The position numbers were made by a program, and so were the translations under genes. From the NCBI GenBank assembly GCA_963772825.1, contig CAVYYX010000018.1, positions 1-64,000 on the forward strand: a stretch of DNA of 64,000 bases, given 5' to 3'. The stretch comes from Desertimonas sp963772825 (lineage in GTDB: Bacteria; Actinomycetota; Acidimicrobiia; Acidimicrobiales; Ilumatobacteraceae). Below are positions 34,026 through 43,196 of this stretch, piece by piece (within the stretch, counting starts at the first letter, position 1; every line of letters begins with the position of its first letter). Below the pieces are notes generated by a model, which saw only the letters and a program-made list of their open reading frames with translations, was not told the origin of the DNA and searched no databases.

Positions 34026-34985
34026 ATGAGTGACCTGCCGCGGCGGGTGCTGATCCAGGAGGAAGGGCCGCGCGAGGGCTTCCAGATCGAGCAGAAGGTC
34101 ATCGCCGTCGCCGACAAGGTCCGCTTCATCGAGGCCCTCGCCGAGACCGGTCTGACGAAGATCGACTGCGTCTCGTTCGTCAACCCCGAACGCGTGCCGA
34201 CGATGGCCGATGCCGAGGAGGTCGCCGCCGGGATCACCAAGCGTGACGGCGTCGCCTACACCGGGCTGTGGCTGAACAGCCGCGGCCTCGACCGCGCGCT
34301 GGCCACCCAACTCGACGTCATCGGGGCGATCCGGGTCACCGCCTCCGAGCAGTTCTCGATCCACAACACCGGGATGGACGCCGCCCGGACGAACGCCGAG
34401 CAACGGGCGTGGCTCACGCGCTACCGGGATGCCGGCGTGGCGACCAAGTGGGGCTACGTGATGACCGCCTTCGGGTGCAACTATCAGGGCGACGTCCCGG
34501 TCGCCGACGTCTGTGCCCGAGTCGCCGAGATCCTCGCCCTCGCCGAGGAGTTCGACGTCGAGCTGGACTCCGTGTTCCTCGCCGACACCGTCGGCTTCGC
34601 CGGGCCGGCGGCCATCGCACGGGTGCTCGGAGCGGTGCGTGACCGCTGGCCTGACCTGGCCCTCGGCCTGCACCTCCACGACACCCGGGGCCTCGGCGTG
34701 GCCAACGCCTACACCGCGCTGCGTCTCGGCGTCGCCCGCTTCGATTCGACCTGCGCCGGCCTCGGTGGGTGCCCGTTCGCCGGTCACGTCGGTGCCGCCG
34801 GCAACGTGTGCAGCGAGGAGCTGATCTTCCTGTGCGAGGAGCTCGGCATCGAGACCGGAGTCGACCTCGACGCGCTGATCGAGTGCGCCCGCCTCGCCGA
34901 GTCGGTCGTCGGCCACCCGTTGCCCGGCAAGCTCACTCGCGGTGGCAGTCTGCGAGCAGTTCGCGAGCGAACGCGGTCCGCGTGA
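34026..34985 (+). CDS. HMG-CoA lyase-family enzyme (HMGL-like TIM barrel)
   Basis: This 319-residue metal-dependent aldolase-type lyase belongs to the HMGL-like family (3-hydroxy-3-methylglutaryl-CoA lyase, 2-isopropylmalate synthase relatives). It shows VLIQEEGPREGFQIEQ (usual form VGPRDGLQ), WGYVMTAFGCNYQGDVPV, the metal histidines in LGLHLHDTRGLGVANAYTAL, and GLGGCPFAGHVGAAGNVCSE, which matches the catalytic-cysteine loop of HMG-CoA lyase. HMG-CoA lyase yields acetoacetate and acetyl-CoA, the last step of leucine breakdown. The EGPRE variation means a different acyl-CoA or hydroxy acid substrate is possible. Confidence 0.88.
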   Translation: MSDLPRRVLIQEEGPREGFQIEQKVIAVADKVRFIEALAETGLTKIDCVSFVNPERVPTMADAEEVAAGITKRDGVAYTGLWLNSRGLDRALATQLDVIGAIRVTASEQFSIHNTGMDAARTNAEQRAWLTRYRDAGVATKWGYVMTAFGCNYQGDVPVADVCARVAEILALAEEFDVELDSVFLADTVGFAGPAAIARVLGAVRDRWPDLALGLHLHDTRGLGVANAYTALRLGVARFDSTCAGLGGCPFAGHVGAAGNVCSEELIFLCEELGIETGVDLDALIECARLAESVVGHPLPGKLTRGGSLRAVRERTRSA

Positions 34986-35016
34986 CGTGGACGACCGCGT
35001 TCGTAAGGTGGGTGCC

Positions 35017-35622
35017 GTGACCGTGAATGCCATCCCGGCGACCAAGCCGTCCACCGCCGAACTGATCCGTTCTTCGGCGATCGACCTGTTCTTCGAGCAC
35101 GGCTACGAGGCGACCAGCCTGCGGGCCATCGCCGGCGAGGTCGGGATCCAGGTGGGCAGCCTGTACAACCACCTGACGTCGAAGGAGAGCCTGCTCTATT
35201 CGATCATGTCGACGATCATGGAGGACCTCCTCCGCGAGTTCGACTCCCGGCTGGCAGTGGTGACCGACAGCGTTGAGCGGCTGCGCGCGGCGATCGAAGT
35301 ACACGTGTTCTTCCACACGGCACGCGCCCGCGAGGTGTTCATCGGCAACTCCGAGTTGCGCAGCCTCACCGCTGCCCACCGGCGCAAAGTCGTCAAGCTG
35401 CGCGACCAGTACGAGGAGCGCTTCGTCGACATCATCGAACGAGGCGTCGCCGACGGCAGCTTCCAAGCGCCCGACCCGAAACTCACCGCCTGGGCGATCC
35501 TCGCCGTCGGCACGAGCACCTCGACGTGGTTCCGGGCCGACGGCCGCCTGCAACTCGAAGAGATCGCCGCGCTGTACACGGACTTGGTCCTCAACGGACT
35601 GACCGCCGCGCACGCCACCTGA
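35017..35622 (+). CDS. TetR family transcriptional regulator
   Basis: This roughly 201-residue regulator has an N-terminal helix-turn-helix: AELIRSSAIDLFFEHGYEAT and LRAIAGEVGIQVGSLYNHLT-SKESLL, residues about 13-60. The C-terminal helical ligand domain (VFFHTARAREVFIGNSELRS ... RGVADGSFQAPDPKLTAWAI) resembles TetR_C regulators of acyl-CoA metabolism. GTG 35017 is taken as the start; GTG 34987 is possible. It follows the HMG-CoA lyase gene by 31 bases. It is the only TetR gene in the window, and the 18-bp operator family has TetR-like architecture, so it is the first candidate to bind those sites. Confidence 0.88.
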   Translation: MTVNAIPATKPSTAELIRSSAIDLFFEHGYEATSLRAIAGEVGIQVGSLYNHLTSKESLLYSIMSTIMEDLLREFDSRLAVVTDSVERLRAAIEVHVFFHTARAREVFIGNSELRSLTAAHRRKVVKLRDQYEERFVDIIERGVADGSFQAPDPKLTAWAILAVGTSTSTWFRADGRLQLEEIAALYTDLVLNGLTAAHAT

Positions 35623-35688
35623 CCAGCGCCGCGGCCTGTACGTCCGACCGGTTGCACTGCGTCGTCCCCGTCTGCGAGGCTGCTCCGT

Positions 35689-35700
35689 GCGAACGTTCGC
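35689..35700. promoter_or_regulatory. Perfect 12-bp palindrome GCGAACGTTCGC
   Basis: The palindrome lies 60 bases before the start of the third peptide importer. It contains the GAACG half-site of the operator family but without the four-base spacer, so it is either a variant site or a separate one. Confidence 0.4.
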
Positions 35701-35760
35701 TAGGTCTGGCGAACCACGCCGCCCGGGGGGCGGCCGGAACGCACTGAGAGGGAGGCGCAC

Positions 35761-37378
35761 ATGACTGCAGGAAAGATGCGACGTCTTGCCATCGCGGCGA
35801 CGGTGCTGGCTGTCGGCATCGGCGGAGCGGGGAACGCCTTGGCGGGCGACCCTTCGCCGCAGTCCGGCGGGCGGCGGCAACACGCTCGTCATCGGCAAGA
35901 GCTTCGACCTCGTCACGATGGATCCGGGTCGGATGTTCGAGACGACCGGCGGGATCATCATTCCGGCGATGTACGACACGCTGCTGACGTTCCAGAACAA
36001 CGACGTCACCGAGCCGATGCCGGGGCTCGCCGAGACGTGGGAGGTCAACGAGGAGGCCACCGAGTTCACGTTCACGCTGCGCGATGACGCCGTGTTCTCT
36101 GACGGCTCGCCGGTCGAGGCCGCGGACGTGGCGTTCTCTCTCAACCGGGTGCGCGAGTTGAAGAGCAGCGGCGCGTTCCTGATGGAGGGTGTCACGGCCG
36201 AGGCTGTCGACGCGTCGACGGTGCGGCTCACGACCGAGGCACCGAACCCGGCGTTGCCGCGCATCCTGCCGACCCCGACGCTGGGCATCGTCAACAGCGA
36301 CGTCGTGATCGAGAACGGCGGCACCGACCAGCCCGGTGCCGATGCGGACGACGGAGCCGAGGAGTTCCTCAATTCGACGTCGGCGGGATCCGGTCCGTAC
36401 ATCCTCGAGAGCTTCAGCACGACCGGCGAGACGGTGGTCGCCGCCAACCCCGAGTACGTCGGATCGCAGCCGGCGGTCTTCGACCGCATCGTGATCCGCA
36501 ACAGTGACGTGTCCACCCAGTCGATCGACGTCCAGAACGGAAACGCCGACATCGTCATGGACCTCGCCAGCGACCAACTCGGTCCGCTGCGTGGAGCCGA
36601 GGGGCTGACGATCGACGAGACGGCCTCGCCGACGATCTTCTTCGTGTTTGCCAACGCCAACCCGGAGATCTCCGAGGTGACGTCGAACCCCGATTTCGTC
36701 GAGGCCGTCCGCTACGGCCTGGACTATTCCGGGATCCTCGAGCTCGCCGGAGAAGGTGCCGTGCAGGCCCCCGGAGTGATCCCGACGCACTTCCTCGGGA
36801 CGCTGGCGCCGGACCTCGCCGTCGAGCGTGACGTCGCCCGCGCCCAGGAGGCGCTCGCCCGGTGCACGGTGTGCGAGGGGGCGACGGTGCAGCTCGAGTA
36901 TCCCAGCGACCTGACGGTGAGCGGCCTGTCATTCGGGCCGATCGCCGAGCGCATCGTCGCCAACCTCGAGGAGGTCGGCATCACCGTCGAGTTGCTCCCG
37001 GGACCGGTCGCCACGACGCTGGAGAACTACCGCGCCGGGGCCGAGCAGATGGGCCTGTGGCTGTGGAACCCGGACTACCCGGACCCGCAGGACTATCTCG
37101 TGTTCGGACCCGGCGAGCTCGTCGGCCTGCGCGCCGGTTGGGCCGAAGGCGCGGCCCCGGAGATCGAGGCCGTGTCGCAGGAGGCGGCGACCACCGTCGA
37201 CGACGCGACGCGCGCCCCGTTGTTCGAGCAGTTCCAGGAAATGCTCAACGAGTCGGGGCCGATCTTCCCGTTGTTCCAGCCGACCGCCTCGGTCGTTTCG
37301 GTCACCGATCGGGTCACCGGAGCACTGTTCCACCCGACGCTGCTGATCGACGTGCGTTCGCTGGCCCCCGCCGGCTGA
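35761..37378 (+). CDS. Peptide ABC transporter substrate-binding protein (SBP_bac_5; frameshift near 35870)
   Basis: This is the extracytoplasmic receptor of the third peptide importer, about 538 codons. It starts at ATG 35761 after GAGGGAGG (35748-35755), with signal peptide MRRLAIAATVLAVGIGGAGN-ALA. GGG at 35869-35871 carries one extra G; after correction the mature protein continues NTLVIGKSFDLVTMDPGRMF, PAMYDTLLTF, PGLAETWEVNEEATEFTFTL, SADVAFSLNR-like EAADVAFSLNRV, and a C-terminal lobe with GLWLWNPDYPDPQDYLVFGP. There is no lipobox. It begins the operon 35761-41522, possibly extending through 44049. Confidence 0.9.
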
Positions 37379-37393
37379 TAAGACGCCCTCCAC

Positions 37394-38404
37394 ATGGGGC
37401 GTTTCCTGACACGACGGCTGCTTGCTGCCGTCTTGCTGTTGCTCGGCATCACGTTGGTGACGTTTCTGCTCACCAACGTGGTGCCCGGCGATCCGGCCGC
37501 CGCCAACCTCGGCCAACGGGCGATCGAGGATCCCGAGGCCGTCGCCGCGTTCAACCACCGGTACGGTCTCGACAGGCCATTGCCGGTGCAGTACTTCACG
37601 TATCTCGCCAACCTCGCCAAGGGTGATCTCGGCGACTCGCAACAGAGCCGGCGGCCGGTTCGCGAGGATCTCGCCGAGTACGCCCCCGCCACCCTCGAGC
37701 TCGCCGGAACGGCGATCGCCATCTCGATGGTCGTCGGCGTCGCCCTCGGTACGTGGGCCGCCTTCCGGCGCGACCGACCGGCCGACTGGACGTTACGGGT
37801 CGTGTCCCTCGCCGGGATCTCGATTCCCGTGTTCTGGCTGTCGCTGACCGCGCTCTACGGCCTGACCTTCCGCTGGCGGGTCTTCCCCGGATCGGGGCGC
37901 CTCCCACCAGGTGCCATCCCCCCGGACAGAGTCACCGGGATGTACACCGTCGACGCCCTCCTCGACGGCGACCTGGCCACGTTCCGCGACGCCGTGATGC
38001 GCCTGATCCTGCCTGCCCTCGTGCTTTCGTGTTACGCCGTCGGGCTGATCACCCGATTCACCCGCAGCGCCGTGCTCGAGGTGCTCGGCAACGACTACGT
38101 CCGGGCGGCCTATGCCAAGGGCCTGCCGACGCGCACGATCGTCACCCGGCACGTGCTGAGGGCCGCCCTCGTGCCGATCATCACGGTTGTCGGCGTGACG
38201 TTCGCCGGACTGCTCGCCGGCACGGTCCTCGTCGAACGGATCTTCAACTGGCCGGGGATCGGCTCCTACGCCTACCTCAGCGCCACGTCGCTCGACCTGT
38301 CGGCGGTGATGGGCGTGAGCCTGTTCGTCGCCGCCGTGTACATCGTGCTCAACCTCGTCGTCGACGTCCTCTACGGCGTCATCGATCCACGGGTGCGGAC
38401 ATGA
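37394..38404 (+). CDS. ABC transporter permease, DppB type (third peptide importer)
   Basis: This 336-residue permease is intact. It begins MGRFLTRRLLAAVLLLLGIT and has TNVVPGDPAAANLGQRA, AKGDLGDSQQSRRPVREDL, six membrane segments, the EAA loop RAAYAKGLPTRTIVTRHVLR and the C-terminus VVDVLYGVIDPRVRT. It follows the binding protein by 15 bases and is followed by repeat R1 copy E. Confidence 0.93.
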   Translation: MGRFLTRRLLAAVLLLLGITLVTFLLTNVVPGDPAAANLGQRAIEDPEAVAAFNHRYGLDRPLPVQYFTYLANLAKGDLGDSQQSRRPVREDLAEYAPATLELAGTAIAISMVVGVALGTWAAFRRDRPADWTLRVVSLAGISIPVFWLSLTALYGLTFRWRVFPGSGRLPPGAIPPDRVTGMYTVDALLDGDLATFRDAVMRLILPALVLSCYAVGLITRFTRSAVLEVLGNDYVRAAYAKGLPTRTIVTRHVLRAALVPIITVVGVTFAGLLAGTVLVERIFNWPGIGSYAYLSATSLDLSAVMGVSLFVAAVYIVLNLVVDVLYGVIDPRVRT

Positions 38405-38410
38405 GCGTTC

Positions 38411-38476
38411 ATTGCGTTCCCCGGCCACGCAGGCCGTTGCTGGCCGCTCACTCGCTGGCGCTCGCTCGCTCGCATC
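38411..38476 (+). repeat. Dispersed repeat R1, copy E
   Basis: A full-length plus-orientation copy lies between the DppB- and DppC-like genes. The core GCGTTCCCCGGCCACGCAGG is exact and the second module reads TGGCCGCTCACTCGCTGGCG followed by CTCGCTCGCTCGCATC. The DppC start follows 16 bases later. In the DppC frame the repeat would translate as RSPATQAVAGRSLAGARSLA. Confidence 0.9.
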
Positions 38477-38492
38477 TGTGCAGGGTGACCCA

Positions 38493-39398
38493 GTGACCGT
38501 TTCGATGACCGACCCGACGCTCGATGACGCGATCGCCATCGGACGGCGCCGACGGCTGCGCAGGCGCCGGCCGGCCCTGCGCCGACCGCTCACGATCATC
38601 GGCCTGGTGATCGCCGGGGCATGGCTCGTGCTCATCGTCTTCGGCGATCTGATCGCCCCGGCCGACCCGCTGGCTCAGGACTTCCCCCGCTTCGAGTCGC
38701 CGAGCTCGGCGCACTGGTTCGGCACCGACGGACTCGGCCGCGACGTCCTCAGCCGGGTCATCCTCGGAGCCCGCGTGACGATCCCCCTCGCCGTGCTGCT
38801 GGTGTTCTTGGCGATGACGATCGGCGCTGCCGCGGGCGCCGTCGCCGGCTACTTCGCCGGGGTGGTCGATGGCACGATCATGCGCCTCAGCGACCTCGTG
38901 TTCGCCTTCCCGCCGATCCTCCTGGCGATGGCCGTGGTCGCCTCGCTCGGCCCAGGTCTGCGCAACGCCGTGCTCGCCGTGGTCATCGTCGCCTGGCCGT
39001 CGTACGCCCGGGTGGTGCGCAGCCTCGTGCTCACGTTCCGCGGGCGCGAGTTCGTCGCCGCGTCGCGTCTGCTCGGGGCGTCCAACCGGCGAGCGCTCGT
39101 CGTCGACGTGATGCCGAACGTGTACGGGCCGGTGCTCGTGCTGGCGACGCTGGAGCTCGGCAACGCCCTGTTGCTGCTCGCCGGGCTGAGCTTCCTCGGT
39201 CTCGGCGCCCGACCGCCGTCGCCGGAGTGGGGCGCCATGGTCGCCGAGGGGGCGCGCACGTTCGACCGTTGGTGGATCGCCATGTTCCCGGGCCTCGCCA
39301 TCCTCACCGTCGTGATCGCCTTCAACTTCCTCGGCGACAGCCTGCGCGATGCCCTCGACCCGCGGACGTCGCGGGCGTTGAGCAGCGAGGCGCGATGA
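38493..39398 (+). CDS. ABC transporter permease, DppC type (third peptide importer)
   Basis: This 301-residue permease starts from GTG 38493 (MTVSMTDPTLDDAIAIGRRR); the frame is open upstream through the R1 repeat, but that part is repeat sequence. A basic N-terminus is followed by LTIIGLVIAGAWLVLIVFGD, HWFGTDGLGRDVLSRVILGA, the EAA loop AASRLLGASNRRALVVDVMP and NFLGDSLRDALDPRTSR. It pairs with the DppB-like permease. Repeat R1 copy F follows directly. Confidence 0.92.
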   Translation: MTVSMTDPTLDDAIAIGRRRRLRRRRPALRRPLTIIGLVIAGAWLVLIVFGDLIAPADPLAQDFPRFESPSSAHWFGTDGLGRDVLSRVILGARVTIPLAVLLVFLAMTIGAAAGAVAGYFAGVVDGTIMRLSDLVFAFPPILLAMAVVASLGPGLRNAVLAVVIVAWPSYARVVRSLVLTFRGREFVAASRLLGASNRRALVVDVMPNVYGPVLVLATLELGNALLLLAGLSFLGLGARPPSPEWGAMVAEGARTFDRWWIAMFPGLAILTVVIAFNFLGDSLRDALDPRTSRALSSEAR

Positions 39399-39404
39399 AG
39401 CGTC

Positions 39405-39472
39405 AGTGCGTTCCCCGGCGACGCAAGCGGTTGCTCGCCGCTCGTCCGCTGACGCTCACGCGCTCGCGTCGG
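39405..39472 (+). repeat. Dispersed repeat R1, copy F (diverged)
   Basis: This plus-orientation copy has several substitutions in the core (GCGTTCCCCGGCGACGCAAG) and second module (CTCGTCCGCTGACGCTCACG, then CGCTCGCGTCGG). It fills the gap between the DppC- and DppD-like genes. Its divergence from copies D and E suggests an older insertion. Confidence 0.8.
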
Positions 39473-39486
39473 CGGCGATCGACGCA

Positions 39487-40548
39487 ATGAACGTGCTCGA
39501 GATCGAGGACCTGCGCATCCTGTTGCGCAACGGGGATCGCGACGTCGCCCTCGTCGATGGCGTGTCGCTCGCCGTCGCCCCCGGCGCAGTCGTCGGCCTC
39601 GCCGGAGAGTCCGGCAGCGGCAAGACGCTCACCGGTCTGTCGGCGCTCGGCTTCCTCCCGGACCGGGCGAGGGCCACCGGCGCGGTGCGCTTCGCCGGCC
39701 AGGACGTCTTGAAGATGAGCCAGTCACGGCTGCGGCGGATGCGCGGCCACCAGGTCGCCGTCGTGTTCCAGGATCCGATGACGTCGCTGCACCCGATGCT
39801 CAGCGTCGGTCGACAGCTGACGGAGCACGTCGAGGTGCACCTCGGGCTGTCCAGGTCCCAGGCGCGCGAGCGGGCGATCGAACTGCTCGAGACGGTGCGC
39901 CTCCCCGATCCCGAGCACGTCCTGTCCAGTTTTCCCCACCAGTTCTCCGGGGGGATGCGCCAACGCATCGCCATCGCCAGCGCTCTGGCCTGCGGACCGA
40001 GGCTGCTGATCGCCGACGAGCCGACGACCGCCCTCGACGTGACGGTGCAAGCGGGCATCCTCCGACTGATCGATCGGCTGCGCCGCGACAGCGACATGGC
40101 CGTGCTGATGATCAGCCACGACCTCGGGGTGATGTCGTCGCTGGCCGACACGTTGCACGTGCTCTACGCCGGGCGGGTCGTCGAGTCGGGCCCGGCCGGC
40201 GAGCTGCTCACCGCACCGCGTCACCCCTATACCCGCAGCCTGCTCGACAGCCTGCCCGACCCGACCGAGCGCGGCGCCGACCTCCGCGTGATCCGCGGCG
40301 AGCCGCCGCCGCCCGATCGCCGGCCACCGGGCTGCGCGTTCGCGCCGCGCTGCGCGTTCGCCGAGCCGCGCTGCACGGCCGCCGTGCCCATGCTGCAGCC
40401 GGTCGCCGCCGGGCGGGCTGCGGCGTGCGTCGTGGACCCGTTCGTTCGTTCCCCGGCCACGCAGGCCGTTGATGACCGCTCCGAAACTGCGTTCCGCCAC
40501 GCAGGCGGGACTGGCGCCCCGTCGCTCGCATCGGAGGACGGAGCATGA
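39487..40548 (+). CDS. Peptide ABC transporter ATP-binding protein, DppD type, with repeat-derived C-terminus
   Basis: This 353-residue ATPase starts MNVLEIEDLRILLRNGDRDV. It has Walker A GESGSGKT, Q-loop FQDPMTSLHPM, signature FSGGMRQR, Walker B LLIADEPTTALD, H-loop MISHDLG and the cysteine motif GCAFAPRCAFAEPRC. The normal end would be near AAACVVDP (about residue 318). The last about 35 residues (FVRSPATQAVDDRSETAFRH, then AGGTGAPSLASEDGA) are encoded by repeat R1 copy G. The stop overlaps the DppF start by four bases (ATGA), so the repeat insertion has been accommodated as extra coding sequence. Confidence 0.92.
   Translation: MNVLEIEDLRILLRNGDRDVALVDGVSLAVAPGAVVGLAGESGSGKTLTGLSALGFLPDRARATGAVRFAGQDVLKMSQSRLRRMRGHQVAVVFQDPMTSLHPMLSVGRQLTEHVEVHLGLSRSQARERAIELLETVRLPDPEHVLSSFPHQFSGGMRQRIAIASALACGPRLLIADEPTTALDVTVQAGILRLIDRLRRDSDMAVLMISHDLGVMSSLADTLHVLYAGRVVESGPAGELLTAPRHPYTRSLLDSLPDPTERGADLRVIRGEPPPPDRRPPGCAFAPRCAFAEPRCTAAVPMLQPVAAGRAAACVVDPFVRSPATQAVDDRSETAFRHAGGTGAPSLASEDGA
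40444..40532 (+). repeat. Dispersed repeat R1, copy G (core doubled), inside coding sequence
   Basis: The core (CGTTCCCCGGCCACGCAGGC) is followed by TTGATGACCGCTCC, then a second partial core GCGTTCCGCCACGCAGGCGG and the distal module TGGCGCCCCGTCGCTCGCAT-CGG. It lies wholly within the 3' end of the DppD-like gene and ends 12 bases before the DppF start. Confidence 0.85.
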
Positions 40549-41522
40549 GCTTGGAGATCCGCGGGCTCAACGTCGACTACCAGCGTCCGAGAATGCCGCC
40601 GGTGCGCGCCGTGGTCGATGTCGACCTCGACGTGCTACCCGGTCAGGTCGTCGGTCTCGTCGGCGAGTCGGGTTGCGGGAAGTCCACGCTCGCCAGGGCG
40701 GCGATCGGGCTCGTGCCGCGCACCTCGGGCACGGTGGTGTTCCACGGAATGGAGGTCACCACGCTGGGCAATGGCGCCCGTCCCAGAAGGTTGCAACGGA
40801 TCCAGATGGTGTTCCAGGACCCGTACGCGTCGCTGAACCCGCGTCGCAAGGTCGGTCGACAGATCGCCGACGGTCTGCGCTCCGAGGTCGGCGACGACAG
40901 CGAGCGCCAGAGTCGCGTCGCCGCACTGCTCGAGCAGGTCGGCCTCGGCGCGTCGATCGCCGGCCGCTACCCGTTCGAGTTCTCCGGCGGCCAGCGCCAA
41001 CGAATCGCCATCGCCAGGGCACTGGCGACCGATCCGGAGATCATCATCGCCGACGAAGCGGTCTCCGCCCTCGACGCCTCGACACAAGCACAGGTCGCCA
41101 ATCTGCTGGTCGGCCTCGCCCGTCAGCGGGGCGCCGGCCTGCTGTTCATCTCCCACGACCTCGGCATCGTCCGCCACATCAGCGACACGGTCGCCGTGAT
41201 GTACCTCGGGCGCATCGTCGAGACGGGCGCCACGGAGTCGGTCTGGGAGCATCGATCCCACCCGTACACGAAGGCCTTGATCGCCGCCGTTCCCCGTCAC
41301 GACGGCTCGGGCACCCTCCCGATCCCGCTGGAGGGCGAGGTGCCCGATCCGTCGAGACCGCCAGACGGCTGCCGCTTCCATCCGCGTTGCCCGGAGCGCA
41401 TCGAGCGGTGCTTCACCGATGGCCCGGAGCTGGAGTCGATCGGCGCCGGGCACGACGCGGCGTGCTGGGTCGCCACAACCCGCGTGGCCCTGACGCCGCG
41501 CCCCGATGAGGAGGAACGATGA
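40545..41522 (+). CDS. Peptide ABC transporter ATP-binding protein, DppF type
   Basis: This 325-residue ATPase begins MSLEIRGLNVDYQRPRMPPV. Walker A is GESGCGKST, Q-loop FQDPYASLNPR, signature FSGGQRQR, Walker B IIIADEAVSALD (EAV instead of the usual EPV), H-loop FISHDLG and the cysteine motif GCRFHPRCP. It completes the third importer. Its stop overlaps the DUF885 gene start (ATGA), linking peptide uptake to a peptidase. Confidence 0.93.
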   Translation: MSLEIRGLNVDYQRPRMPPVRAVVDVDLDVLPGQVVGLVGESGCGKSTLARAAIGLVPRTSGTVVFHGMEVTTLGNGARPRRLQRIQMVFQDPYASLNPRRKVGRQIADGLRSEVGDDSERQSRVAALLEQVGLGASIAGRYPFEFSGGQRQRIAIARALATDPEIIIADEAVSALDASTQAQVANLLVGLARQRGAGLLFISHDLGIVRHISDTVAVMYLGRIVETGATESVWEHRSHPYTKALIAAVPRHDGSGTLPIPLEGEVPDPSRPPDGCRFHPRCPERIERCFTDGPELESIGAGHDAACWVATTRVALTPRPDEEER

Positions 41523-43196
41523 CCGAAGCGACAGCGCGACGCGACGAGGTGGCCGACCTCGGCTCGGCGGTGTGGGGGTGGAGGGCCCGGCAACAACCGT
41601 CGATGGGCGACGACATCCCCCGTCTGCCACGGCCCGCCGGCTGGCTCCCCGACTTCTCCGCCGACGCCGTCGAACGAGCCCGCCGGACACGCGACGAGTT
41701 CGTAGCCCGCTGGCAGTCGGTCGATGTCGGCGATCGCGACGTCGTCACCCAGGTCGATCACCGGCTGATCGGCTCGGCGCTCAGCCGTGTCACGTGGGAG
41801 CTCGACGTGCTCCAGAGCTGGCGCCGCGATCCCGTGTTCCACGTCCACCAGGCGCTCGGGCCGTACTTCGACCTGCTCCTCCCGCTGCCCCCGTTCGACG
41901 ACGAGCGAGCTTCGTCGATCGTCGCCGCGATCGGCAACGTGCCGGCGGCGGTGGACACCGCCTTCGCCGTCCTCGACCGGCCGGCCGGACCGCTGACGGC
42001 GGCCGCCATCGAGCTGCTCGACGGTGTCGGGGATCGAGTCCACCAGTCGGTGGAGGCGCTCGCCGACCTCGTGGCCGTCGTCCTACCGGAGCCCGCTCGC
42101 CGCCGTCGTCGAACCGGCGGTCGCCGCCCTCGACCGCTATCGCACCCACCTCGCCGGACTCGACGGGCTGAGCGACGTGGTCGGCGTCGGCGCCGACACG
42201 TTCACCTGGTTCCTGCGCAACGTGGCGTTGATGGCCGAGAGCCCCGACGAGCTCGTGTGGCGCGCCCGCCAGGAGTGGGAGCGCGCCGTGGTGTGGGAGG
42301 CCGTGGCGAAGCACCGCGCGGCCGCCGTCCCGGTGCCACCCCTGCCGGGCTCGGCGGCCGACCAGGTCGCCAGCGAAGCCGCCGCCGAGGACGAGGTGCG
42401 CACGTTCTACGAGCGTGGCGGCTTGCTCAGCCAGCCCGACAACCTCGGCCACTACCTCACCGCCGAGCTGCCCGCCTACCTCGCCCCGCTGCGGTTCCTC
42501 GGAGTGTGCGACGACCTCACCGACGAGTTCCGCCTCGACTCCGACGGCGTGTCCTACGTGCCCCCGCCGAGCACCGATCTTCCCTACTTCTATGCCGCCA
42601 ACGCCCGCGACCCACGCGCCGGCATCGTCCACGAGGGCGCCCACTACCAGCAGCTGTCGCTGAGCAACGCCCATCCCAACCCGCTGCGACGGCGCTACTA
42701 CGACTCCGGTTCGAACGAGGGGATCGCCTTCTACAACGAGGAGTACCTCTTGCAGGCCGGGCTGTTCGATGACGCGCCGCACACCAGGGCGGTGATCTGG
42801 AACTTCGCCCGCCTGCGGGCGTTGCGGGTGGAGGCCGACGTCCACCTCGCGACCGGCAAGATGAGCCTCGACGACGCCGTCGACTTCTTCGTCCGTCGCG
42901 TGCCGATGGACCGTCAGACGGCGTTCGAGGAGTCCTGCTTCTACGCCGGTAACCCGGGCCTCGCGCTGTCGTACCAGACGGGCAAGCTGCAGCTGATGGG
43001 CCTCGTCGCCGCGGCCGCAGAGCGCGACGGCGACGACTTCTCGCTGCGCCGGATCCACGATGCGATCTGGCTCGACGGCAACGTCCCGTTCTCGTTGCTG
43101 CGCTGGCAGCTGCTCGGCGACCGTTCCGTGCTCGACGTCATCGACGCCGATCCGGCGACCGGCGCACCGACGCCAGCACCGCCCTGGGCGGATTGA
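41519..43196 (+). CDS. DUF885 family metallopeptidase-like protein (frameshift near 42090)
   Basis: This roughly 559-codon protein of the DUF885 family is related to zinc metallopeptidases. The zinc motif is HEGAHYQQ (HExxH) at about 42632-42655, followed by SNEGIAFYNEEYLLQAG with the third ligand glutamate and RALRVEADVHLATGKMSLDD. The N-terminal helical part (MTEATARRDEVADLGSAVWG ... ALADLVAVVLPE) and the rest lie in different frames; a one-base shift near 42090 joins them. It directly follows and overlaps the DppF gene, so it probably degrades imported peptides in the cytoplasm. No signal peptide is seen. Confidence 0.87.
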
